DNA of 14,275 nucleotides from Gammaproteobacteria bacterium (GTDB lineage Bacteria > Pseudomonadota > Gammaproteobacteria > Pseudomonadales > Azotimanducaceae). Below the pieces are notes generated by a model. It searched no databases, had not been told where the DNA came from, and saw only the letters and a program-made list of their open reading frames with translations. The stretch lies in the NCBI GenBank assembly GCA_003476445.1, contig DMUF01000108.1:1-14275 (forward strand). Reading direction: 5' to 3'. How positions within the stretch are numbered: position 1 is the first letter of the stretch; every line of letters begins with the position of its first letter. The position numbers were made by a program, and so were the translations under genes. Shown here in pieces: positions 7,525 to 14,275 of the stretch.

Positions 7525-9210
7525 ATGACATCGTCCGGCACCTCGCTCGATCGCGCAGCGCTGAAGCAGATCGGACTGCTCGGAGCCGGCGCGATAGCCG
7601 CGATCGCGGGGCTCATGTATCTGCTCGCCTGGGCCGCGGACAGCACAGGCACCGGATCTGCCGTCAAACCGGCGGTGGATCCAACCGGTCGCACCATCAC
7701 ACTCCTCCTGCGCGAGGAACCACCGCAACTCAACACCACGCTCGCCACCGACCAGGTGAGCAGCTTCGTGCTCGGTCATGTCATGCAGGGCCTGCTCCGC
7801 TACGACATCGACGGGCGCCTCGAAGCTGGCATTGCCGAACGCTGGACGATCACCGAGACGGGCGCCACGTTTTACCTTCGTGCCGACGCGCGCTGGAGCA
7901 ATGGCAGCCCGATCACCGCACACGACTTTGTGTTCGCCTGGCGCACCGCGGTCGACCCCGCAAGCGCCTCACAGTACGCGTTCATCCTGTTCCCGATCCG
8001 GCACGCCGAAGCGATCAACAGCGGCGCACGTGCCGTGACGGAGCTGGGGGTGCGCGCTGCAGACGACCTTACCCTCGAGGTCGACTTTGAACGTCCGATC
8101 GCACATTTCGAAAAACTGGTCGCGTACACCACCTACTACCCGGTCAACGAGGCCTTTTACCGATCGACCAACGGGCGCTACGGGGCAGACTACGACACGC
8201 TGCTCTACAGCGGCCCTTTCATGCTGACGCGCTGGGTACACGGCGCGCAGCTGCGCATGGAGAAAAATCCGCACTACTGGGACCGCGAGAGCGTGCGTCT
8301 CGACGTCATCGATTTTCCGTACCTGACCGAGGATCCGAGCACCCAGGTCAACCTGTTCAAGGACGGGCGCATCGCGATGACCGGGCTCAGCGAGCAAAGC
8401 CTCGAGGAAGCCTTGAAGCAGCGCTGGCATATCAACCGGTTCATGGACGGCTCCGTGTTCTACACCGAGTTCAACCATCGACCGGACCGCGTAACACGCA
8501 ATCGCAACCTGCGCCTTGCCATCGCCCATGCGCTGGATGCAGACGAGCTGGTGAACAAGGTGATCAAGATCCCCGGATTCCTCACCGGACGCTCCCTGTT
8601 CCCGAGCTGGCTGCAAGGCGTCGATCGAACCTTGCGCGAGGAATATCCCGTGCCACAGCGTACGCCGGATACGGCGCAAGCGCGGGCCTATCTCGCGCTC
8701 GCGCTCGATGAGCTCGGGCTCGACCAACTGCCACCACTCATGCTGCTCACAGGTGATACGCCGCTTTCCGCGCGGCAGGCCGAGTACTACCAGGCCCGGC
8801 TCAAAAGTGAGCTGAACGTCGATATCCGCATCGACAAGCAGACCTTCAAGCAGCGGCTGGCGAAGATGACCAGCGGCGATTTCGATCTGGTCGCCGCGGG
8901 CTGGGGGCCCGATTTCAACGATCCGCTCACGTTTGGCGACCTGTTTGCATCCTGGAACCTGAACAACCGCGGTCGCTACGCGAACCCCGAGCTTGACCGT
9001 CAGGTTCGGATCGCCCAGGCCTCGCTCGACCCGGCGGAGCGCATGGCCGCCTTCGGCGCCATCCAGCAGATCATTCACGATGACGTGGTGATCTTTCCGG
9101 AATTCGAACGCGGTCTCGTCTACGTGCTGCATCCCGCATTGAAGGGCGTGGTGCGCCGCGCGGTCGGTGCTGACCCGGATCTTACGCGCGCCTACATCGA
9201 GGAAGGCTGA
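7525..9210 (+). CDS. oppA: ABC transporter peptide-binding protein (family 5, OppA/DppA-like)
   Basis: A 561-residue extracytoplasmic solute-binding protein that captures oligopeptides in the periplasm and delivers them to the permeases encoded next. After a charged N-terminus comes a 20-residue hydrophobic segment (about 16-36: IGLLGAGAIAAIAGLMYLLA). AWA (35-37) could be a signal-peptidase I site, but there is no lipobox cysteine, so the protein is either released or held by an uncleaved anchor. The family 5 body follows: REEPPQLNTTLATDQ, ERWTITETGATFYLRADARW, GSPITAHDFVFAWR, YSGPFMLTRW, MEKNPHYWD and the C-terminal VAAGWGPDFNDPLTFGDLF. ATG 7525 is taken because an earlier ATG (7517) meets a stop after three codons. 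Length and order fit oppA; the exact ligand (peptide, murein peptide or other) cannot be told. The symbol reflects family resemblance. Confidence 0.92.
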   Translation: MTSSGTSLDRAALKQIGLLGAGAIAAIAGLMYLLAWAADSTGTGSAVKPAVDPTGRTITLLLREEPPQLNTTLATDQVSSFVLGHVMQGLLRYDIDGRLEAGIAERWTITETGATFYLRADARWSNGSPITAHDFVFAWRTAVDPASASQYAFILFPIRHAEAINSGARAVTELGVRAADDLTLEVDFERPIAHFEKLVAYTTYYPVNEAFYRSTNGRYGADYDTLLYSGPFMLTRWVHGAQLRMEKNPHYWDRESVRLDVIDFPYLTEDPSTQVNLFKDGRIAMTGLSEQSLEEALKQRWHINRFMDGSVFYTEFNHRPDRVTRNRNLRLAIAHALDADELVNKVIKIPGFLTGRSLFPSWLQGVDRTLREEYPVPQRTPDTAQARAYLALALDELGLDQLPPLMLLTGDTPLSARQAEYYQARLKSELNVDIRIDKQTFKQRLAKMTSGDFDLVAAGWGPDFNDPLTFGDLFASWNLNNRGRYANPELDRQVRIAQASLDPAERMAAFGAIQQIIHDDVVIFPEFERGLVYVLHPALKGVVRRAVGADPDLTRAYIEEG

Positions 9211-9211
9211 C

Positions 9212-10150
9212 ATGACGCTGTGGCGCTATGCGCTTCGCCGCCTGCTGCAGGGCATCGTGACGGTATGGTTCATTGCCACGGCCACATTTCTCGCCATGCA
9301 TGCGGTACCGGGCGATCCGCTCATGTCCGACAAGGCGGTGACACCGGAAATCCGCGCCAACCTGGAAGCCAAGTACGGGCTCGATCAACCTCTGCACCGC
9401 CAGTACCTCATCTATATCAGCAACCTGGCGCGCGGTGATTTCGGCATCTCGTTCACGCAGAAGAATCGCGAGGTCAACGACATCATTCGCGAGCATTTTC
9501 CGGTCTCAGCGACCCTCGGCATTCTTGCCATCGTGATCGCAGGCATGGGCGGTGTCGTGTGGGGAGCGCTGACCGCGCTCTATCGCAACCGGCTGCCAGA
9601 CACGGCGATCATGTTTCTCGTCATCCTTGCGATCTCCGTGCCGGGCTTTGTGATCGCCGCGCTCGGCCAGCTCGCGATCGTGGGTCTGAACCGCGTCACC
9701 GGTATTCCTCTGCTCCCGGTCGCCGGCTGGGGGTCGGTCAGTCACATGTTGATTCCGGCGCTGGTGCTCGGCCTTGGCACGATGGCCTATCTGACACGGC
9801 TCATGCGCTCCTCCATGCTCGAGGTGATCGCCACCGACTACATTCGCACCGCGCGCGCCAAGGGCATTCCTGCAACACGGATCTTCACCCATCACGCGCT
9901 GCGCAACGCGGTCCTGCCGGTCATCACCGTATTGGGACCGGCAATCGCAGGCATCACCACGGGCGGCTTTGTGGTCGAACTCGTCTTTGCGATCCCGGGT
10001 CTCGGGCGCTATTTCGTACAGGCAGTGCAGCAGCTCGACTACACCGTGATCATGGGAACCACCGTGTTCTATGGGGCGTTTCTCGTCTTCATGGTGATCG
10101 TCGTGGATCTGTTATACGGGATCGTCGATCCCAGAGTCCGGCTGGAGTGA
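9212..10150 (+). CDS. oppB: ABC transporter permease, OppB/DppB family
   Basis: A 312-residue inner-membrane permease, the usual size for OppB. It opens with LWRYALRRLLQGIVTVWFIATATF (first span) and HAVPGDPL (30-37), the family's signature after TM1. The periplasmic part YGLDQPLHRQYLIYISNLARGDFGIS follows, then about five more hydrophobic segments. The cytoplasmic EAA loop reads EVIATDYIRTARAKGIP, which docks onto the ATPases, and the end is IVDLLYGIVDPRVRLE-like. ATG 9212 is preferred over an in-frame ATG at 9167 inside oppA because GAGGAAGG (9200-9207) sits at correct spacing and the family N-terminus starts here. It begins 1 nt after the oppA stop and ends 4 nt before oppC, so the genes are surely one operon. 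Confidence 0.95.
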   Translation: MTLWRYALRRLLQGIVTVWFIATATFLAMHAVPGDPLMSDKAVTPEIRANLEAKYGLDQPLHRQYLIYISNLARGDFGISFTQKNREVNDIIREHFPVSATLGILAIVIAGMGGVVWGALTALYRNRLPDTAIMFLVILAISVPGFVIAALGQLAIVGLNRVTGIPLLPVAGWGSVSHMLIPALVLGLGTMAYLTRLMRSSMLEVIATDYIRTARAKGIPATRIFTHHALRNAVLPVITVLGPAIAGITTGGFVVELVFAIPGLGRYFVQAVQQLDYTVIMGTTVFYGAFLVFMVIVVDLLYGIVDPRVRLE

Positions 10151-10154
10151 CTCG

Positions 10155-11534
10155 ATGCCGTCGCCCCACATGACCCTTAGCGCTGATGATCTGGCGCCGC
10201 TGCCGCGCACCGAAGCGGCGAACACGCTGGTGCGCCCGTCACTCTCCTACTGGGAGGACGCCTGGCGCCGCCTGCGCAGTAATCCCAGAGCCATCGTTTC
10301 ACTCGGCATCGTGGTTTCACTCCTGCTGTTCGCGCTCGTTGGCCCGCTGGTCTGGCGCGTCGACCCCGCACAACAGGATGTTGATCAGATCAGCCAGCCG
10401 CCGGGCGCGGATCGCAGCGCGACGGTCGCTGCGCCCCTCGCCCCTTGGCGCCCCGATGGCCGTGCACCCGACGCGCCTGTTCTCGCGCTCGACGGTGCCG
10501 CCACGACCCAGGCGGTACGTCTGGTCTGGGGCCCACTGCCCGGCGCCGAACGCTACCGCGTGTATCGAAATCTGTACCCAGCCGAACGAGGACAGGCCTT
10601 TGGCATGCCGCTCGCGGAGCTGTCCGGGCAGGAGGTTCGCGCCTTTGAGGACCGCCTCGATCTGCGCCCGCAGACGTGGCACTACACCGTGGTTGGGCTC
10701 GACGCCCGGGGCAATGCACTGCCCGACTTCGTGACACTACCGGTTACGCTTGCGCGCGTGATCACCGCGGCAGACGCGGTGGCGCGGGGCATGGCCGACC
10801 GCGAGCAGGATCTGCCACCGGGCACGGTTGTGAAGTTCGCGCTGCACCCGCTCGGCACGGACTACCTTGGTCGTGATCTGCTTGCGCGCCTCATGCACGG
10901 GGCACAGGTCTCGCTCTTCATCGGGCTCTGTGCGCCGCTGCTCTACATCCTGATCGGGGTTGTCTACGGCAGTCTCGCGGGGTTCGTCGGCGGTCGCGTG
11001 GATCAGCTGCTGATGCGGATTGCCGACTTTGTCGTTGCGCTCCCGTTTCTCCTGTTCATGATCCTGTTCAAGATCGCGTTCGGCATCGGCCCCGGCGAGA
11101 GCGGCATCATGCCCATGCTCGTCGCCCTGGTGCTTCTGTCATGGCCCGCGAGCAGCCGGCTTGTGCGCGGGCAGATACTGCAAATGCGTGAAGAAGGTTA
11201 TGTCGGTGCCGCCCGGCTGCTGGGTGCCAGCTCGCCCTACCTGATCGCACGTCACATGCTCCCGAACACGCTGGGGGTCATCATCGTCACACTGACTTTT
11301 GCGGTACCCAGCGCGATATTTACCGAGGCGTTCCTGTCATTCATCGGCATGGGCGTGGCGCCACCGACGCCCTCCTGGGGCAGCATGTGCAACGAGGGCA
11401 TCAAGTCCATGTTGGAACACCCCCACGAGATCATCTTCCCCGCGCTCTTCATCAGCGTGACCGTTCTTGCGTTCAATCTGCTCGGAGACGGACTGCGCGA
11501 TGCGCTCGATGCCAGGATGCGTTCCCGTGAATAG
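10155..11534 (+). CDS. oppC: ABC transporter permease, OppC/DppC family, with FN3-like periplasmic insert
   Basis: At 459 residues this is about 150 longer than ordinary OppC proteins. TM1 is at 46-64 (AIVSLGIVVSLLLFALVGP), preceded by the family's SYWEDAWRRLRSNPRA. The usual short linker DPAQQDVDQISQPPGA (70-85) should run straight into FALHPLGTDYLGRDLLARL (228-246). Here 142 residues intervene, of which 107-199 look like a fibronectin type III domain (PVLAL, VRLVWGPLPGAERYRVYR, FEDRLDLRPQTWHYTV, DARGN). The rest is a normal permease: spans at about 252-275, 285-310, 318-332, 370-395 and 425-447, with the EAA loop MREEGYVGAARLLGAS (344-359). ATG 10155 follows GGAG at 10144-10147. The stop overlaps the oppD start by 8 bp. 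The frame is unbroken through the insert, so this is a fusion, not an artefact of frameshift. Confidence 0.94.
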   Translation: MPSPHMTLSADDLAPLPRTEAANTLVRPSLSYWEDAWRRLRSNPRAIVSLGIVVSLLLFALVGPLVWRVDPAQQDVDQISQPPGADRSATVAAPLAPWRPDGRAPDAPVLALDGAATTQAVRLVWGPLPGAERYRVYRNLYPAERGQAFGMPLAELSGQEVRAFEDRLDLRPQTWHYTVVGLDARGNALPDFVTLPVTLARVITAADAVARGMADREQDLPPGTVVKFALHPLGTDYLGRDLLARLMHGAQVSLFIGLCAPLLYILIGVVYGSLAGFVGGRVDQLLMRIADFVVALPFLLFMILFKIAFGIGPGESGIMPMLVALVLLSWPASSRLVRGQILQMREEGYVGAARLLGASSPYLIARHMLPNTLGVIIVTLTFAVPSAIFTEAFLSFIGMGVAPPTPSWGSMCNEGIKSMLEHPHEIIFPALFISVTVLAFNLLGDGLRDALDARMRSRE

Positions 11535-12558
11535 CCAAACGCGTGAACCGCTGCTCGCCGTTAACGAACTGGTTGTCGATTTCGCCACCTGGGGCGGCAC
11601 CGTTCACGCGGTGCGCGGGGTGAGCTTTACCGTGCATCGCGGCGAGACCTTCGCCATCGTTGGTGAAAGCGGTTGCGGCAAATCCGTCAGCGTGCAGAGC
11701 CTGATGGGACTGATCCCCATGCCGCCGGGTCGCATTGTTGGCGGCACCGCGCGCTGGCGCGGGCACGATCTGCTCGCGGGCACGGTGATCGACGGACGCG
11801 AGGTGCGCGGGCGAGAGATCGGCATGATCTTTCAGGACCCGATGAGTTCGCTCAATCCGACCATGACCATCGGGGCGCAGATCGCAGAGACGCTAGAGGT
11901 GCATCGCGGTCTTAGCCGCCGCGCCGCCCGGGCCCGCGCCATCGAACTGCTTGAACTCACCCGCATTCCAGACGCCGAGGGGCGCGCTTCTCAGTACCCC
12001 TTCGAGTTTTCCGGGGGCATGCTGCAGCGAGCCATGATCGCCGCCGCGATCGCGTGTGAGCCCGCGCTGCTCATCGCCGATGAGCCCACCACGGCGCTCG
12101 ATGTGACCATTCAGGCGCAGATCCTCGATCTGCTCAAGGATCTCCAGCGCGAGACCGGGATGGCGATCATTCTCATCACGCACGATCTCGCGGTCGTGGC
12201 CCGCATGGCCGATCGAGTCGCCGTCATGTACGCCGGGCAGATCGTCGAAGAGGGCTCCGTGGATGCGCTCTTCTATCGCTCCGCGCACCCCTATACCCAA
12301 GGTCTGCGATCAGCGCTGCCCGGTAAGGACGCCGATCGCGACCGACCGCTCACGCCAATCGAGGGCAGCCCGCCTGATCTCTTCAAACCGCCGCCGGGCT
12401 GCGCCTATGCCGCGCGCTGTCCTCATGCCATGCGCATCTGCGGGCGCGAAACACCCCCGCAGCACCTGATCGCCGGGGGCGGGACCGACGATACTCATAT
12501 CGCAGCCTGCTGGTTGCACCACCCTGCCCGCTCATCCGCGGAGACGCGCCATGGATGA
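11527..12558 (+). CDS. oppD: Oligopeptide ABC transporter ATP-binding protein, OppD family
   Basis: A 343-residue cytosolic ATPase that powers the importer with OppF. Walker A is GESGCGKS (46-53), Q-loop IFQDPMSSLNP (101-111), signature FSGGMLQR (161-168), Walker B LLIADEP (181-187) and switch His219 in LITHD. The C-terminal oligopeptide domain (HPYTQGL..., 254-) has cysteines 292, 298 and 305 in GCAYAARCPHAMRIC and Cys328, the conserved set that binds a 4Fe-4S cluster in the mycobacterial OppABCD structure. I select GTG 11527, with AGGA at 11514-11517 and an 8-bp overlap with oppC. In-frame ATGs at 11467 and 11509 lie inside oppC without good ribosome sites. It overlaps oppF by 8 bp. Confidence 0.94.
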   Translation: MNSQTREPLLAVNELVVDFATWGGTVHAVRGVSFTVHRGETFAIVGESGCGKSVSVQSLMGLIPMPPGRIVGGTARWRGHDLLAGTVIDGREVRGREIGMIFQDPMSSLNPTMTIGAQIAETLEVHRGLSRRAARARAIELLELTRIPDAEGRASQYPFEFSGGMLQRAMIAAAIACEPALLIADEPTTALDVTIQAQILDLLKDLQRETGMAIILITHDLAVVARMADRVAVMYAGQIVEEGSVDALFYRSAHPYTQGLRSALPGKDADRDRPLTPIEGSPPDLFKPPPGCAYAARCPHAMRICGRETPPQHLIAGGGTDDTHIAACWLHHPARSSAETRHG

Positions 12559-13552
12559 TCTGAACACTGCCACTGCATCAGCAGCAGATCAGCAGCCGCT
12601 GCTCGAGATCGACGGTCTGTCTCGATACTTCGATCTTGGCAAGGGGCGCCGGGTGCACGCCGTGGATGGGGTTTCACTCAACATTGGCGCGCGGGAAATC
12701 GTTGGGCTGGTGGGAGAGAGCGGGTCCGGCAAATCGACCCTCGGCAAGACCCTCATTGGTCTGCATGACAAGACCGCGGGCAGCGTGCGCTGGCGCGGGG
12801 AGACATTACCAGCTCGCTATCGGGCAGCCGACTTCCGCCGCCTCGCCAAAAGCATGCAGATGATCTTTCAGGACCCGTACTCCTCCCTCAACCCGCGCAT
12901 GACGGTCGGCGAGATCATTGGCGAGGGGCTGCGCCTGCACACAGGGCTGGGAACGAACGCCATTCGCGAGCAGGTTGCGGCGTGGCTGCGGCGCGTCGGT
13001 CTTGAGCCCGATCATATGGGGCGCTATCCCCACGAATTCTCTGGCGGTCAGCGCCAGCGGATTGGGATCGCGCGTGCCTTGATACTGGAACCGGAATTCG
13101 TGGTGTGCGACGAGCCGATCTCAGCGCTCGATGTTTCCGTGCAGGCGCAGGTCATCCGACTGCTGGGCGAGTTGCAGGACAACCTGGGTCTGACCCTGCT
13201 CTTCATCGCTCACGACCTGTCCATGGTGCGCTATCTGAGCGATCGCATGGCGGTCATGTATCTCGGTGGCCTGGTTGAGGTCGGTCCGTCTGATGACGTG
13301 TATTTCGATCCCAGGCACCCCTATACGGAGCTGCTGATCAGCTCAAATCCTGAGCCTGATCCCGCGCGTGAGCGCGCGCGCGCAAGCGTGACTCTCGCCG
13401 GCGAGATTCCCTCGCCCCTCAACGTTCCCCCGGGCTGTCGGTTTGCTACCCGCTGCCCGAAGGTGATGGAACGTTGTCATCGAGAGCGACCGGCGCTGCT
13501 GCCGCTCAAGGATGTCTCCACGCGTCAGGTGGCGTGTCACCTCTACGCCTGA
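12551..13552 (+). CDS. oppF: Oligopeptide ABC transporter ATP-binding protein, OppF family
   Basis: A 333-residue second ATPase of the importer. Walker A is GESGSGKS (55-62), Q-loop MIFQDPYSSLNPRMTV (104-119), signature FSGGQRQR (163-170), Walker B VVCDEP (184-189) and switch His221 in FIAHDLSMVR. The C-terminal oligopeptide domain starts at HPYTELL (256) and carries Cys296, 302, 309 and 329 (PPGCRFATRCPKVMERC and ACHLYA), again the possible cluster-binding set. Both ATPases keep all catalytic motifs, so neither half-site looks degenerate. ATG 12551 is preceded by GGAG at 12539-12542; the 8-bp overlap with oppD implies coupled translation. It is the last gene of the plus-strand run. No intrinsic terminator is visible in the 37 bp before the convergent Nudix gene. 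Confidence 0.95.
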   Translation: MDDLNTATASAADQQPLLEIDGLSRYFDLGKGRRVHAVDGVSLNIGAREIVGLVGESGSGKSTLGKTLIGLHDKTAGSVRWRGETLPARYRAADFRRLAKSMQMIFQDPYSSLNPRMTVGEIIGEGLRLHTGLGTNAIREQVAAWLRRVGLEPDHMGRYPHEFSGGQRQRIGIARALILEPEFVVCDEPISALDVSVQAQVIRLLGELQDNLGLTLLFIAHDLSMVRYLSDRMAVMYLGGLVEVGPSDDVYFDPRHPYTELLISSNPEPDPARERARASVTLAGEIPSPLNVPPGCRFATRCPKVMERCHRERPALLPLKDVSTRQVACHLYA

Positions 13553-13589
13553 GCCGCCGCAGCGTTCACTCGACAAGTTCAAACACGCT

Positions 13590-14141
13590 TCAATCAGCAG
13601 CCGCCGCGAGATCGAACCACTTGCGCGCCATGCGCAGCATGGATTCCTCGTCGGTGTACTCACTGAGTCGTGCGATCGGCACCCACGCCAGGGCGAGCGA
13701 TTCGGCGCTTACCGCGAACGCCTCGCTGTCGCGCACCACGAACGCAAACCGCACATCGAAATGAAAATGGGCAGGGTCATCCCGGCGCGCCGGAATCTCA
13801 TGAATGTCCAGATCGAAGATCCGCAGCGAGAGCGGATCGACGACAAGGCCTGACTCCTCCTCCGCCTCCGCGCGGGCGACGTCCAACGCATCAGGGTTGC
13901 CGTCGCTGTGGCCTCCGAGCTGCAGCCAGCGCCCAAGCTTGCGGTGATGCGTGAGCAGCACCGCATCGCGTGCGCGGTTGACCAGCCACGCGGATCCGGT
14001 GACGTGCCCCGCCCAAAGATCACGTTCGAAACAGCGCTCGTGCTGCCGGACAAAAGCGACAAACCGTGCCACCAGGGCTTCGTCTTCGGGATGCCGATCG
14101 GCGTAGGCGTCGATCAGCGCTAGCAACGGTTCGCGGTGCAT
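13590..14141 (-). CDS. Nudix hydrolase with atypical Nudix box
   Basis: A 183-residue protein of the Nudix superfamily, which hydrolyses nucleoside diphosphates linked to another group X and needs Mg or Mn. The N-terminal helical extension (1-45) is followed by TGSAWLVNRARDAVLLTHHRKLGRW (48-72), the strand typical before the box. The box itself (76-99) starts GGHSDGNPDALD and ends AEAEEESGL. The first Glu of the consensus (GGH...GE) is Pro83 and the Arg of REUxEExGU is Ala91, while Glu92, Glu95 and Glu96 remain, so metal binding is probably preserved. The C-terminal part includes HFHFDVRFAFVV (125-136). The substrate cannot be predicted. The start is ATG 14141, with only a weak GCGAG-like site upstream. 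It converges on the opp operon with a 37-bp gap. Confidence 0.9.
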   Translation of the reverse strand: MHREPLLALIDAYADRHPEDEALVARFVAFVRQHERCFERDLWAGHVTGSAWLVNRARDAVLLTHHRKLGRWLQLGGHSDGNPDALDVARAEAEEESGLVVDPLSLRIFDLDIHEIPARRDDPAHFHFDVRFAFVVRDSEAFAVSAESLALAWVPIARLSEYTDEESMLRMARKWFDLAAAAD

Positions 14142-14194
14142 GAATCTGGTTTCTCGCCGGAAGGCTGCCGAATTTTGCCCCCTGCCGGGCGCAC

Positions 14195-14226
14195 AAAAAA
14201 AAGCCCGCGGGGTTAGCCGCGGGCTT
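14195..14226 (-). terminator. Strong intrinsic terminator for a minus-strand gene beyond the right edge
   Basis: The arms AAGCCCGCGG (14201-14210) and CCGCGGGCTT (14217-14226) form a perfect 10-bp stem with a 6-nt loop. On the minus strand the stem is followed by a run of eight T (complement of A 14195-14202), the textbook layout. On the plus strand only TT follows, so it should work in one direction. It separates the Nudix gene from whatever is transcribed leftward from outside the window. Confidence 0.85.
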
Positions 14227-14235
14227 CGAGAACGG

Positions 14236-14265
14236 GGCGTGGCAGCGCTAGTGCGCTGTCACGCC
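14236..14265. repeat. Imperfect 13-bp inverted repeat next to the terminator
   Basis: GGCGTGGCAGCGC (14236-14248) and GCGCTGTCACGCC (14253-14265) pair with a single G-T-type mismatch around TAGT. It lies just upstream, in the minus-strand sense, of the terminator hairpin. It probably overlaps the 3' end of a minus-strand gene: in-frame stops exist in this stretch in more than one phase, so the gene end cannot be fixed from 49 bases. It may be a second mRNA-end hairpin. Confidence 0.5.
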
Positions 14266-14275
14266 AGCGACCTCA

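Noticed and set aside
6394..7923. A 509-codon open frame on the minus strand
   Set aside because: It lies opposite the VWA gene and the start of oppA, has no recognisable domain, and is typical of antisense frames kept open by GC-rich third positions.
7969..9213. A 414-codon open frame on the minus strand
   Set aside because: Fully antisense to oppA, whose family motifs are clear; no domain and a composition typical of shadow translation.
13553..13589. Bidirectional terminator between oppF and the Nudix gene
   Set aside because: No stem with a T run on either strand in these 37 bp.

Overview
The window is GC-rich, densely coded chromosomal DNA. It most likely comes from a proteobacterium, with a gammaproteobacterium as my best guess. 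The reasons are E. coli-like TesB architecture, a long-type S-adenosylhomocysteinase, a paired heteromeric-type acyl-CoA dehydrogenase set, Gram-negative Opp transporter genes with short spacings, and GTG/TTG starts. Genus cannot be read from the sequence. No tRNA, rRNA, CRISPR array, integrase or transposase is visible.

Layout. 1-912: 3' part of ahcY (S-adenosylhomocysteine hydrolase), then tesB (acyl-CoA thioesterase II, 932-1789). 1816-2405: a ParDE-type toxin-antitoxin pair on the minus strand. It is wedged between tesB and the next gene and flanked by two perfect 88-bp copies of the tesB 3' end (1694-1781 and 2450-2537). 2605-4936: two adjacent acyl-CoA dehydrogenase genes whose missing and retained motifs complement each other, as in alpha2beta2 heteromeric enzymes. 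5031-7506: a MoxR-type AAA+ ATPase (TTG start, preceded by two perfect inverted repeats) and a CoxE-like von Willebrand A-domain protein, a classic chaperone pair. 7525-13552: a complete oppABCDF-type peptide importer (binding protein, two permeases, two ATPases) with tightly packed or overlapping genes. The OppC-like permease carries an extra roughly 140-residue periplasmic insert that reads like a fibronectin type III domain. 13590-14141: a convergent Nudix hydrolase on the minus strand. 14195-14226: a strong minus-strand intrinsic terminator for a gene lying beyond the right edge.

How the parts relate. AhcY recycles SAH. TesB and the dehydrogenase pair point to acyl-CoA metabolism. The MoxR/VWA pair probably remodels or matures an unidentified client complex. 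It is unusually close to the peptide importer (18-nt gap), so 5031-13552 may be one transcription unit.

The most interesting structure is the parDE insertion. The 668-bp insert supplies a substitute last codons-plus-stop for TesB, keeps the catalytic Gln codon intact, and leaves the displaced native tesB end (HS-stop) on its far side. Recombination between the 88-bp copies would remove exactly 756 bp and restore the native gene cleanly. The FN3-like insert in the permease is the second observation worth pursuing.
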